Part shown: one piece after another, positions 51,319 to 63,087 of the stretch
How positions within the stretch are numbered: the first letter of the stretch is position 1
How the letters are laid out: every line of letters starts with the position of its first letter
NCBI GenBank assembly: GCA_022829145.1
Contig: CM040743.1
Span: 37,419,905 to 37,483,904, forward strand
Direction: 5' to 3'
Length of the DNA: 64,000 bases
DNA from: Albula goreensis
Taxonomy: Eukaryota; Chordata; Actinopteri; Albuliformes; Albulidae
Notes under the pieces: generated by a model
Seen by the model: only the letters and a program-made list of their open reading frames with translations
Database searches by the model: none
What the model was told of the DNA's origin: nothing
Position numbers and translations under genes: made by a program

Positions 51319-54300
51319 ATGTCAACGGTAAGGGTTTTTTTTATGATTATTATTATGCTTGATTATGGTGTTATGGCACAACAGTGTGAATTCACAGTCC
51401 TGTTGTCAGGGATTTAAACATATGTTCCCACAAATACAAAACTTTTTTTCATTTTTTTCATAACCACATGCATAATTTATGCATAATCTAAACCTATAAT
51501 TATCATATCTTAAATTATATTACAATATTTCTGATATCCTAATATCGTCATATAGAAACGGGCTTTCATATTTAAGTATGATATATTTTTGATATATATT
51601 GATGTATGATATATATTTTATTTTTGAGAACTGTAATAACAAATACTTATGATAAGTTTTCATTTCCTCATATTTCAATCTGATGATTTTTTATTCACAG
51701 ATGTCGAGACAAGCCAAATCACAAAGGTAATTGTGCCACTTTTTATCAACTGTTTCCTGTTGTCAAAATAGTTGTTTTACACATTTAAAAAGTCATTGTT
51801 TATCATAGCTACTAGTTTTGTAGATTAAATGTTGATGTGTTTTTAACCCCTTTGTGCAGAAACACCCTCTAGTGGGCCAGCGGATGGGCCCGTTCTACTA
51901 ATGAAAATGAACTTGAACTTTTATTCAAGTGTCATTCTTAACCTGTATTAACAGTTTAAGAATGACACTTGAGTATATCGTACGTTGAGATCATCAGCGT
52001 GCAGTTGTTTTATAGTGTTGGTCTATTAGAACAAATGTATGTGTGTTATCTTGACATTTTTTTATAAAATAGTATGGTTTAGATTGAAATGTTTAATTTT
52101 CCCAAAGATCTGTGGATATTTGCTTACAGTCTGAGATGGTCATGCTTTTGTGGGTCTTGTTAAAGCTTTTGCAGAAAACAATGTATAGTTTAATAAAACA
52201 TGATTAAAGAATAAAAAAATCTAATAGAAATGTTGATATAAAACTATAGACATTATAGAACAGCTCATTGCACAAAATCAACAGTTTATGCCCATTTGTA
52301 TATGTGAATAATTTGCAGATGAGAGGAGCAAACAAATCATGTTTACCCATTTTAAATATTGTCTTGAAATAAAATGCATTTGAATAATTTACAAAATTCA
52401 AATAATTGATTAAAATACAATTTTAAAGAAATACATGCAAAACATACATGCATTTAATACATTGACATATTAATTATCATCCGAATGCTTTGTTCACATA
52501 CTTTAATAATTTGATTTCAAACTGCTCCTCGTATTCAGATAATATGTTTGAAATGATCAAGATTATTATATTTTCACATGGTTTTGTGAAAAGATAATAA
52601 TCTGAGATGTTACTGTTAATATTATTACACTATGTTGAGTGTAATTATTCAATTCTGTCAGAGAAATCACACGAAAGAGGAAATATTACAAGCATTAGTG
52701 CAATTTTTTTTACAAATGTATTAGTCTTTGTTTTGGTTGGAATCATTTAGAAGTAACCCCAGTTTACTTTTGCTTGCATTTCTTTAGAATTTTCTTCTGA
52801 CAGTGAGCAGTGACAGTGTCTGTCTAATTCTATTTGCCCCACCTATTTCAACACTTCTAGTGCTTCAAAAGATTTCTGGACATTGTAAATATCGCCTATA
52901 CTATCCCAGAGAAACAGCACCACTGAAATCAAATTCTTATTTATGGATTTTCATGCTATTTCTGTGTGGCTTTCTTACAGTGAATATGTTAGAGTGTCTA
53001 AGGAACTCGGTAAAGGTGAGGAGAAATACACCAATGACAGGAAGAAGATTATTATGGACTGTCTGAGGGGCCATGGAATTCCCTGTAAGGTAGAGAGATG
53101 AAGTGTTCTCCCTGGGTTTTAATCTCTTATTCCTGTATCGTTCTCTTCATGCATAGTCCTTATATAAAAGCACCTGAAAGAAGTACTGTGTGTATTCTAG
53201 TACATATAATATTGATGAGTGGCTTATTATAAGTGTACCTGCTAAATGCCTGTAACGCCATGTGATATACTTGGGTTTAGAGTATGACACACTTGTAGAA
53301 CATAGAGGCTGCGTTCCAATACTCAAATTTATCTCCTCCTTACCTCCTTTCCTCCGTGCCCCGGAAAATGATTATGTGTCCTCAATCCCTCCATTCAGTA
53401 GTATAAAACTCTCAGACAACGATATAGAATTTAAGAGCAGTTTATTGATAAGAGATAGAAAGGAATGAACTTGGGCTTGGAGTCAAAAGGGGGAGGAGTC
53501 GTCGCGTCCTCGTGAGAGGGAAAAAAAAGACTGCCAGCCCTGGAGCGGAGTGAGGTTTGGGTTAGCTTATGGATACGTGGTGATCACTGTATTAATGAGG
53601 TGTGGGCGGAACGAATGTCTATCTCACCTCCTCGTTTCCTCCTTCCTCGTTTCCTCCTTTCCTCCAAACGAAGGATACATCGATGTATCCTACCGCAGAA
53701 GTCTTTTCACATTTCTGGGTGACATCATTGTGCTCACGACCAGTCAGATTAAAAGACCATCCCACTGAATATTTCACCATCAAAAAGTTCTAAAACATGA
53801 CAAGGGATTTATCAACACCTACATATAAGTGCCAGAACAGTAAAAAGTAATTGGGTAATTTACATTAGTGGAAAAACTTTTGTTTTGCATTTTCAAACAT
53901 ATCCACATTGACACAATATATTCACGTTTTTCAGATTGCGGTAAGTTTATTTTTAACTTGTACAAAAGTTTATGTCACATCAAGAGCAGAATGCAAGAAA
54001 CTCACATTTATATTTTAATGCATGAAAAGGGCTGATGGCCTTCTAGAAGCGTGATTGGCTTTGGTATCCTTGGAGTCAGTCGAAATTATTACCTCATCAA
54101 TAGCCGACGTCGACTTTGATGACGGAGGAATTGGATTAGCTGTTCCAATTTTCAATTCATCTCCTCCTTTCTTCCTTTCCTCCACTCGTTTTCTCCCCTC
54201 CTTTCCTCCACATATTTCCAGCATATTTCTGGGGTTGGAAACAAGTGGAGGAAAGGAGGAGAGGAGAAAAAGAATTTGAATGCAGCCAGAGATTGGAGGC

Positions 54301-54356
54301 ACAGTAGCACATGTTAAAAATTGAGTTTAAAAACTGAGTCTGAGATTTTCTCTCTC

Positions 54357-54393
<37 letters not shown>

Positions 54394-57300
54394 TCCTCAG
54401 AAAAATGCTGTCCCTCACATTGCTGTCCTGGGATCAGGAGGGGGAGAGAGGGCCATGATTGCACTGCTGGGCTGTCTGGATCAGATGGCAAAGGACAATC
54501 TAATTAATAGCGCCCTCTACCTGTGTGGAGTGTCAGGTTCCACCTGGTCAGTCAATTTGTTCTGCTTTTCTATTATCTAGTGTAATTGTTTCTTCAAATG
54601 TTAGTAATAATTGCAAGTATTCTCTCACATACATATGCTCAAACACACAGAAATACATGCAGGTACTCATATTACACTGGTTTCAAAATGTGTAAACGTT
54701 GTGTTTTACAGGTGTATGTCCGCATTGTATGAAGATCCTGACTGGTCCTCAAAGTTACGCAGCGCAATGACCAAAGTAATCGAGAGGATAACGGAGACTC
54801 CTTTTGATCATACAGCTGTTATTAAATGGTTGGCTGAAGCAATCAAAGATGAAAACTATTCCCTGACAGATTTCTGGGCAGCCACTGTTGTTTATGAAAA
54901 TGTAAAAATGGTAAGCAAATTTGAGAAAGAAGATAGACAGTCAATAGCTAATCTGTAGTTAAAATGATAAACTTGATGTGGTCGGTAGTTAAACCTGAAT
55001 TTTAATGTGATCCTCACCAGAAAATTGAACTGTTATGAGACTTACAGTATGAACAGTGCGGGGATATGGCCCAATAGCAGGGCTTCATTCTCTATCATCA
55101 TCGTCCAGCTGAGGTATCATGGTGCAAGAAATGCATTCAGATTCTCCAGACCTTCATCAGAGAAGAGACAGAAATCTGTCAGCAACTTTCCACTTTTTCT
55201 CACCCTCCAGATTGACCAGAGTCGTCTCTCTGATACAAAGGTGGACCCAATCAATCCATACCCCATCTACACTGTGAATGATCAGGGACTGAAGAAGAAA
55301 GGGGAAAAAGCATGTATGTGCAGTACAATGTTGTGTGAAACAATTGTCAATTGGCAGCTATTACAGTAACTGCATACTAATTTACCATTATGACAAAGGA
55401 CATAAGCTGACAATGTTGCATTAAATCTTGAAAATTGTTGTAAAGGCAACTGTCTACAATAAGCTGCTGTAAAACGAACACCTCCTGTCTTCCAGGCTGC
55501 TGGTTTGAGCTCAGTCCTCACGAGGTTGGTTATTCTCACGTGGGGGCCTTCGTGGACACATCCAACTTCAGGAGCCGCTTTGAGGCTGGGAAACTGGTGA
55601 AAAAAGAGGGAAATGAAGAGAGGGACATGCTTTACATACAAGGTGCCATTTTCCTATGCTAATTCATGCATGCTAATGTAATCACTACGCTGGTTAACTG
55701 ACCCATTATTCTTTTATGTTATGTGCAGGTCTGTGTGGCAGTGCACTGGCAGATGGAGAGGAAAACATCAAAACCATTAAGGACTCGATTTGGAGCTGGG
55801 TCAAGAGTATGTGTGACATGTACACTTTATATGAACATGTTTATAACACATTTATCACATTGCCTTTTACCATATGTTAGTACTTATACAAATGTTTAAA
55901 CACGTATTAAAGAGCCCAGCGATATCTTGTTATGTTCTGATGGAAGCCCTTTGACTTTCAGAGATTTTTGGAAAAACACAAACTGAAGAGAAGAGTTGTG
56001 ACAGAGGAGGTGAGATCCATGAATAACATGATCAAAGTAAATATAACTTAGGGAGCTGGTGGTCATATATATTCCCCTGAGATCTGGAATTTTTCATTAC
56101 AAGATTGAAACTTCTCTAATGCAATCTTTTCCAATTTTAAGTTTACTGCCAGGGCCCAGGTCTGACAGTAGTCCTCCACGAGAGTTAAGTTGTGGTCTAC
56201 CTCTTGATCTGTAACAGACCCAGGCCATCTCTGTTGTAAGGAATTTATATTTCTGTGTTATATGTAATACCAAATCCACCATGCTATTTTTATCCCTCTC
56301 TTCTTTGAGGAAAGATGGTGCTGTAGTTCTGTGAAACTCAAAGGAACTTCAAGATCTTCTAATGCCCCTCTTTTACTGTTACATGTTCTCCTTTTGGGTT
56401 TTTAAAAAAAGGTCTTAGGAGTTTCTTCCAAAAGAGATCACAATGCAGGGATATTTCTGAGGTCTCTTGACACTTCTTATATCACTGTCCCCTATTCTTA
56501 CTGTGTCTGTCTCTGTCACACCCTTTAGACCAGCCCGCCTTTGAAATGATATCCATTTTACTTCAGCTGCATAACTGTCGTGAGGATGTCAATAAAAGCA
56601 GAAATCTGCTCAAGAAACTGAGGCAACAAAACTCAAGTAAGTACCAGGTAAAACAGATAAACATCCACTTACTTCAGGAGATAAAGAAGATATTCTGATT
56701 TGGAGGCACAAAGGGAAATATACAGAAATATGCAAGAAGTAAATAGACACCAACAGTGTTTGATAAAACTATGGGTGCCTATTTACTTCTTGCATGCCTC
56801 TGTATTTACTTTAAAGTCTGTATGGTATTTTACAATATTATTACACACTTAGTAAACAACTTGTCAGCTACTGTTTTACCTTTGTTAATGAAAGATGCTT
56901 GGAAGTGTAATGTAGAACTCAGTTAATTTCTATTACAGTTAAATAACTATCCTTTCTTTCACAGGGCTTTTGTCAAGAGGTGGACCATTCGGGATTCATT
57001 GCAAAGGTATGCAGCACAAAAATGTGATTTTACTTTTTTTCTTTTTTGGTAATTGTATGAGACTTTCAAATGTAGTTTTCATATCAAACTTTGGCTGTCA
57101 CTTGCAGTCTAAATGTTGATGTAAGATGAGTATGGAAGAGTTCATTCCCCCCTCAGCATGACTGACTACGTTTGAAAGTGAAACTGAAAATGAATTCAAA
57201 GGAGCCTTAACTAGCCAATTACTATGAGTGAAGGGATTAAGTATGTAAAGGATTTAATATGAGGATTATTGAGGGTGATGTCTTATACAGCATTATAAAT

Positions 57301-59924
57301 GTCTGGGGGAAGGGACTTTGCAGGGATTGTTGATGTGACTGTGTTTCCTTTGATATTACAGGCTGATGTTCCAAAAGGAACCATTAAATTCAGTTGACAC
57401 TTACTCTATTCTCTCAACTGTGATTCTTTCCTTCCCTTCCCTCCCTCTAGAACTAACTTCCATTCAACTAGACAATTTAGAGAACATGGAGAACACCTGG
57501 ATTTCGATGCGTGTGGAGGAGAGAGAGGCCTGCATTGCAGAGCTCGCAAAGTGGATATACAACATTTTCATTGATTGCTGGCAGTTTTTATCAGATGGTG
57601 AGTATGAGCCATCTGGGGGCAGAAATTAATGTAACCATTCATATACCTTAAGTTTTAATTTGGCTACCCTTCACTGAAGTAATATCTACAAATAATTCAT
57701 TATAAAAACTTAGCATACATTTATTTACAAGATACATTATTTGTTTTGAGAACACTGATCTTTTTACACCCTATGAGTTTAACTTTTACCCAAGCTGTGT
57801 AGTCTTCCTTCTACTTTTCTTTGTCATGATTTGTTCTGAAATAAAGTGATGAGGAACAAACAGGGCTAATGTACACATTCTTATGACATATTCATGACTG
57901 TATACCTCAGTTTGATTTAACTGTGCAAGACAGAAACAAATCAAAAATTGACTTTAGCCTCAAGACCATACACATAATAAAAAAACACATTCCAAAGCAT
58001 ATTGGCATGTATCAAATAAATTATAATAATATAACAAACTGAAAGGACATGATTTTACCGCTTACTCCTTCCAAAACAGTTGCACGGATTTCTCTGAAAA
58101 CTTTGTCTCTGATCAAGAACTGGACATGGGGCACCACATACAACTTCCTGTACAAGCACCCCAATGGCAAGTCTTTATTTCTATTTGTCTATCTTTTATT
58201 GAGCACAGCTCCCTGTACATGCTGTCAGGCTTGGCTGACACTCTCTCGGCCTTCACATTGACTGAATAAGGAGCACTATTCAATTAAGTATCTCATTGTT
58301 GCACTCTTAAACTCCCCACTGACATCATTTTAAACAGTAATTACTTGAAAATTAATTTATTATTCAACCACAGTGCATGCTTATATCAGCCAAAGAAGTT
58401 TTTGAAATGTAATGCGGTGCATTTTCAGGCCTTAACATTCCATGTACCTGCAAATGGAGCATAATTACGCATAGGGGAAACATAAAACAGCAATACAAGA
58501 CTGAATTTCTTGTAGCATTACAAGGTTTAATGGTTGAATTATCATTTTAGGTATAATTTTATTATCCAGCATTTTATATACTTCATCAAAAGTAGTGAGC
58601 ACTCGGTCAGTTGTTGATTATGCTACTCTAAAGCTAGCTTCATAAGTATTATTGCCTCCATGTAGAGCAGTAACACCTCATCATTAGTGCTTTGTGTTGC
58701 TGTGTGTGCAGAAGGTAAAATCCCCCAGGAGCTGCTGTCAGAAACACACAGCCATCTGGAGGATGCAGGGATTCTGCTGAACTCCCCCTATGTGGCTGCT
58801 CTCCGTGCTGAGAGGAAGGTGGACCTCATCCTGTCCTTTGATTTTAGTGCTGGGGATCCATTCCTGGTGAGATTTGTTTACCTGTGTGAGTCTGATCACA
58901 CCTCTGACACAGATTCCAAACTTCCAAAAATTCCAAAATTCCAAAATTGCTTCCTTCTGAACTAGCACTAAGTCTCACCTTTATTCTATAAAACAATGAG
59001 TTGAGACCTAAAATTGGATTTTGCACATATATGAACAAACAGTACATTTGAACATAAATATTTGTTTAACAAAAACTTTTACCATTCACAGTAGATGAAG
59101 TAATTGCTTGAGAGAAAAGTATGGGAGAAAGAACTCTTTCAGTAATATGTCAGTGTTCTTGGTGCTATGCTAAAGAATAGCATACCTTCAGAAAATATAT
59201 ATTTTTTATTTTTGAATAAGGCTTGGAATAAAGTAAAACCATTTCAGACTGAAGCAAAAGCCACAGGAAAAATAATTACCATTTTAATGAAGTCCCTTAC
59301 CTCTGCTTTGTTTAATGATAGAATTTAAACAAAGATTGACTGCTACAGGATGTGAGCAGCTGTCTGACTCGTTGTTTTCACCCCTTCAGACAGTGAATCT
59401 GGCAGCTGAATACTGTAAGGAGTCTGGGATCCCCTTCCCCCTTGTGGATGTACCAGAGGAAGAGAAAGAGAACCCAAAGGACTTCTATGTGTTTAAAGGA
59501 GAGCAAGGACCCACAGTCATTCACATGCCACTCTTCAACGTCGTCAACTGTGAAGGTCTCACTTTTGTTCGATTCAAAAGCTGTCTACTACTCTCTGATC
59601 TTTTTCCCATTAAAAGTAGTATCACCAATTGAAATGGAAAATTGGAATTGAGTTCATGTACTGTTTTTTGCCATGCAATGCCATCAAGTCATCACAATTA
59701 TTATAATCCGTCTCTATCTTTATCCTCCCCTCTCCCAAATTCTTGTGTTCTTTTTTTGCATAGGAGATGTAAATAAGTGGAGAGAAACATACTCAACATT
59801 CCAGTTGCCCTTCAACCGCAAAAAGATCCAGGACTTACTGCGTGTGTCAAGCCTGAATGTGGCCAACAACAAAAAACGCGAATCCTTGAGGAAATCCAGG
59901 AAAAGAGCAAGTGAAAATGATTGA
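51319..59924 (+). CDS. pla2g4c: Cytosolic phospholipase A2 gamma-like (group IVC)
   Basis: Hydrolyses fatty acids from membrane phospholipids. 16 exons: 51319-51327, 51701-51726, 52981-53089, 54401-54546, 54712-54910, 55211-55313, 55496-55642, 55729-55806, 55962-56009, 56529-56636, 56965-57006, 57451-57597, 58080-58166, 58712-58866, 59390-59555, 59764-59924. Phases all join, giving 576 codons (human PLA2G4C 541). The GSGGGERA oxyanion/arginine motif is at residues 59-66, the nucleophile Ser93 in GVSGS, and the catalytic Asp434 in EDAG, followed by LILSFDFSAGDPF. ENYSLTDFWA and WTWGTTYNFLYKH match group IVC enzymes. There is no C2 domain, so calcium-independent membrane binding is expected. 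The C-terminus ends RKRASEND, lacking the CaaX prenylation box of mammalian PLA2G4C. Intron 13 is GC-AG. All catalytic residues are present. Confidence 0.93.
51925..51972. repeat. Perfect 16-base inverted repeat
   Basis: TCAAGTGTCATTCTTA (51925-51940) is exactly complemented at 51957-51972 across a 16-base loop, in intron 2 of the phospholipase gene. Confidence 0.9.
53307..54287. mobile_element. Putative non-autonomous DNA transposon with pyrimidine-rich inverted ends
   Basis: The left end (ggctgcgttccaatactcaa, then a CTCCTCC-rich run) and the complement of the right end (ggctgcattcaaattctttt, then the same kind of run) are matching inverted repeats about 980 bases apart. TCCTCCTTTCCTCC-type blocks recur internally. 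No transposase frame is present, and the target duplication is unclear (about 3 bases at most). Lies in intron 3 of the phospholipase gene. Confidence 0.55.
54350..54396. repeat. (CT)n tract acting as polypyrimidine tract
   Basis: CT microsatellite directly before the acceptor of phospholipase exon 4 (54401). Confidence 0.9.
54401..54910 (+). CDS. pla2g4c: Phospholipase exons 4-5: catalytic serine region
   Basis: Exon 4 (54401-54546) carries VLGSGGGERAM and LCGVSGST with the nucleophilic serine. Its last codon (TGG) is split across the intron to exon 5 (54712-54910), which contains CMSALYEDPDWSSKLRSAM and ENYSLTDFWAA. Confidence 0.93.
56719..56813. repeat. Inverted repeat in phospholipase intron 10
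   Basis: Arms of about 30 bases (around gcaagaagtaaatag and its complement) flank a loop of about 30 bases. Imperfect but clear. Confidence 0.75.
57174..57185 (+). promoter_or_regulatory. ISRE-like element in phospholipase intron 11
   Basis: GAAAGTGAAACT fits the interferon-stimulated response consensus GAAANNGAAACT exactly and is followed by GAAAA. Motif evidence only. Confidence 0.35.
58080..58166 (+). CDS. pla2g4c: Phospholipase exon 13 with GC donor
   Basis: Encodes VARISLKTLSLIKNWTWGTT then YNFLYKHPN. The donor is GCAAGT at 58167. Using the nearby GT at 58171 instead would place TAA in frame three codons into the next exon's sequence, whereas the GC donor gives the conserved frame. Confidence 0.88.
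58712..58866 (+). CDS. pla2g4c: Phospholipase exon 14: catalytic aspartate region
   Basis: Encodes EGKIPQELLSETHSHLEDAG with the dyad aspartate, then RKVDLILSFDFSAGDPFL, the most conserved C-terminal block of group IV enzymes. Confidence 0.93.
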
Positions 59925-60121
59925 AGCATCCAGCCAAGACAAAATGTGTCTTCTTTATTTTACTTCCAATTATTTTCTCCAATCTTTTGTTTATACTGGC
60001 AGCATACAGTATGTACTCAGAGTAAATTTTTTAGAGTGCCTTAACAATGATAATTTGGTGATTGATGGCAATAGAATCAGCTAGTTGTGTAGAAGCATTA
60101 GAATCGTAGTGATGTAAATGG

Positions 60122-60127
60122 AATAAA
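60122..60127 (+). terminator. pla2g4c: Candidate phospholipase polyadenylation signal
   Basis: AATAAA 198 bases after the stop codon, followed by a GT-containing stretch. A second AATAAA lies near 60327. Confidence 0.5.
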
Positions 60128-60129
60128 TG

Positions 60130-60950
60130 GGTGTGAAAGAAGCAGGTCTGAAGCAGCATAAGCACTGATCACAGTCTTCATCAGGGATGCTTGTTACTCT
60201 GAAAAACAGATATTTCTGCAGATATCTCAAATACTGGGACCACTTATCAGGAAGAACGTGCACTATCAGGGCTCAGTGCTTATAGAAAGTTAAGATCTGA
60301 CAGAAACATTACAGAATACTTGTGTGAATAAAGCAAGTCCTAATCAGTCCATTAATTACACAACAAGGAGGATAACTTATAATAACTGGAAAATGATTAA
60401 TTTAATTAATTGAATTCGTCCAAGGTTGCATATTTTACCAAATTAACTAAACACTATTGATTAAAAGGAACAACACCTCTTTCACTCTTTAAACCATATA
60501 TTCAGTGTAGAGAGAGTGTACAGCACAAGGTCAGTTCTGGACTGTAACTCTTGAAGGATCTCTGTGTCTGCCACACAGCTTGTCATGCTCCTCCACACTT
60601 CTGACAGTTCTGTGTAAACAGCTGTCCTGGTATCAGAGTGGAATTTACCTTTAGCACTCACTCAACATGAAAAATATTTTGTTGTTCACTTGCTCAATTG
60701 CTCCTAGAAAGATTACATATAAATAAAGAAAAGCAGAGGCTCTAACAGTGATCTTTGTGAGACTCAACTTCCCATAACCCCTTGCTCTCAGTTCCTCTGT
60801 ACAGTTTATATCTAATTTTAAAAAATCAAACCCACTCTGCAATGACTGCTTCAATTTCAACAGATTTTTTTGATCATGTGGTACTTATAGTTATAAATAT
60901 GCAGTATCAGTGATTCAAGCCATAACATGTATTTTCTTCTGTGAAATTCA
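60130..60950. other. Non-coding stretch downstream of the phospholipase gene
   Basis: AT-rich, no gene seen. Confidence 0.55.
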
Positions 60951-61600
60951 GAGTGTTGGAGTTGTTTGTCATGACCTGTTCTTACAGAAATCAAGCTATC
61001 AATCCCTAATGTGTTTTTTTTTCATTGAATAGCTCCAGTTCTCTAACATATCCTGAACAACCTGTTTTGCCTAGTAATAGAAATCCACAAGTGTGTAATA
61101 ATTTTCAGTTTTCATAAGCAGTGTATTCACTTATTGTCTGTGTTGCAATTATGTGCTTAAAAGGGATGCACTTTCAATAGTGTATAATGTCCCTGTAATT
61201 TTCATGTTTTTTCAGACTTAAATAGACTGAACATATCTCTGTACCTATTTCAAGATCATATAAAGTTTAGAATGAAAGACTTGCTGGAAATCCATGTCTG
61301 TGTCTTTTCAAACCTCAAATGGTTCTCAAATTCACTTCTTTCGAAACAGAGGTCTGTCACGGTACCCATGTGTTTTGTACGGTCGTCCCACATATCGTGT
61401 ATTACTGTGATGGATGTATATGACGGGCTACTGAAGAGTTATAATTTTAACTTGAATTTTCACATAGGAATTTATAAGTAGAAACTCCGCTGTTATATGC
61501 TACTGATGTTGTGCTTTTGGTTAAAATAGTAACGGCTGCATAATTCCTCTTATTGAATCATCAACAGTGTTTCTACAGCCAGATCTATACATATATAATA

Positions 61601-61792
61601 ATGGTAAAAAAGAAACAACCTTTTGCAGCATGTTTGGATGAAGTGCTGGATACAGAAGGATTCAAATCAGGCGGCATTAAAGCCAACACCTGGCATTTCG
61701 TAACCAGCACATTCAAAACAATGGAGACTTTAGACATTAAGTTTGTTAACCAAACTCATAATTTAGGATACGTTTCACCACTGCTTCTTTAA
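61601..61792 (+). CDS. Unrecognised ORF, variant copy 3
   Basis: Starts MVKKKQPFAACLDEVLDTEG and shares the first ~48 residues with the two 64-codon copies, then diverges to FVNQTHNLGYVSPLLL. Confidence 0.28.
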   Translation: MVKKKQPFAACLDEVLDTEGFKSGGIKANTWHFVTSTFKTMETLDIKFVNQTHNLGYVSPLLL

Positions 61793-61956
61793 TAGGTGAG
61801 CAAAAAGGAGTAGAGAATATGAGGAGGCAATGGGGATTTGTGTCACTGGGCTCCAAAGTTATGGGTTTGTCTGCTTAATACTTAACTGTATGATGTAAGG
61901 TCTCCATTGTTTTGGGTGTGAGGTTTACAAAATGCCAGGTGTTGGCTTTCATGTAA
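61681..61956. repeat. Long inverted repeat
   Basis: GCCAACACCTGGCATTT... ending in aacaatggagac (about 61681-61730) reappears in reverse complement at about 61900-61956 (gtctccattgtttt...aaatgccaggtgttggct). Arms are about 50 bases with a spacer near 170. Confidence 0.85.
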
Positions 61957-62555
61957 TCTGATGTATTATAATGGCTTCACAAGAAAATAAAAAGAGCATC
62001 CTTCAGAGTCCAATTCAGATTCATGATTTAATTCCAAAGAAATTCTGTGGAAAGAACTGAAAATTGCTGCCAGTCAACACCTGGTGAACGGTCAAAACCT
62101 GTATGGATACTGAAAAGAAATTGATTCCTAATTTAAAAGGCACATGATTCAGCTTTACACTTTTACTTCAAAGACACTTGCAAGAAAACATTTATTTAAT
62201 AGGGGATTCAACAAAATCAAATCCTTTAGTAGCAAAATAACATCAGCATCGTGCTAGAAATAACAAACATTTATAGAGACATTTGTGTTTGTCTTAAATA
62301 TTTGAATATAAAGGGAGATGGAAAGGTGGTTTGGGGGTGAGCACATACCGTTGAAAAAGGTGTGCTTTCACTCTATGAGAAAATAATGTGAGGGATTCAA
62401 TGTTGGACTGAGGTGGGAATGTCATTCCACTGAAGAATGACTGAGGAATTAAGAATGGGGAACTGGAGTAATTATGCTGTGAAAGTTACAATATGAATCA
62501 CTACACATCAGAGCTGGAGGTGTCAAAATGGGACGTGGGGTAAACTCCACTGATA

Positions 62556-62800
62556 ATGCGCTCATATTAAATAATCAACACTGTTTTTATAGCCAGGCTT
62601 ATCACAAGGATATAAAAAGGTGTGGGTGCTGGTCTGCTGTCGACATAAAACTGAACACTCATCTTTGAGGAGGAGAACAGTCTAAAATGCCAAAGGCGAA
62701 AGGTACCCTGGATTGGCTTCACAAGACTGTCCCTGAGAGTTCAGATAAGAGTCGTGAACTGAGTGCTGTAATTGGGCTTATCTATATTGTGAAAATGTAA
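62556..62800 (+). other. Promoter plus 37-codon ORF, copy 2
   Basis: Close copy of 45304-45548: TATA box at 62611-62618, ATG at 62687, ORF MPKAKGTLDWLHKTVPESSD ending at TAA 62798-62800. Frame and length are kept, but most codon differences change the amino acid. Confidence 0.45.
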
Positions 62801-62935
62801 CAGCTATGTTTACAGTTCATTAAAGAATGGATCGGATCCAGAGAGATGAGGGGAAGTACACGGCAGAAATGACAATGATAACTTTCCTTAGAAATACCCA
62901 TACAGAATAATAATATTTCATTTTTACAAGGTGCA

Positions 62936-63087
62936 GAATGTTGGTCCCTCCCATTGTTTCAGTTATTCAAAGTTCATTCACTCCCATGCTCTATAAAATC
63001 ATTGACTGCTTCTACATCCCACTCCACAACGCCTGTCTATAGCTGATAGCTGAATTTCACAGGACTCCAGAACAATTCATCTCCATG
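62936..63087 (+). promoter_or_regulatory. TATA promoter and possible first exon of a further gene copy
   Basis: TATAAAA at 62992-62998, a leader of about 65 bases, then ATG at 63085-63087 directly followed by a GTAAGA donor. The arrangement copies exon 1 of the phospholipase gene (TATA, short leader, ATG close to the donor). Confidence 0.45.

Larger units (their letters stand above)
60955..62165. repeat. Third-locus copy of the 1.9-kb unit, rearranged
   Basis: 60955-61740 matches 46862-47640, and 61978-62165 matches the region after the ORF (about 49580-49760), with an inserted inverted segment between. It contains an altered ORF copy at 61601-61792. Confidence 0.88.
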
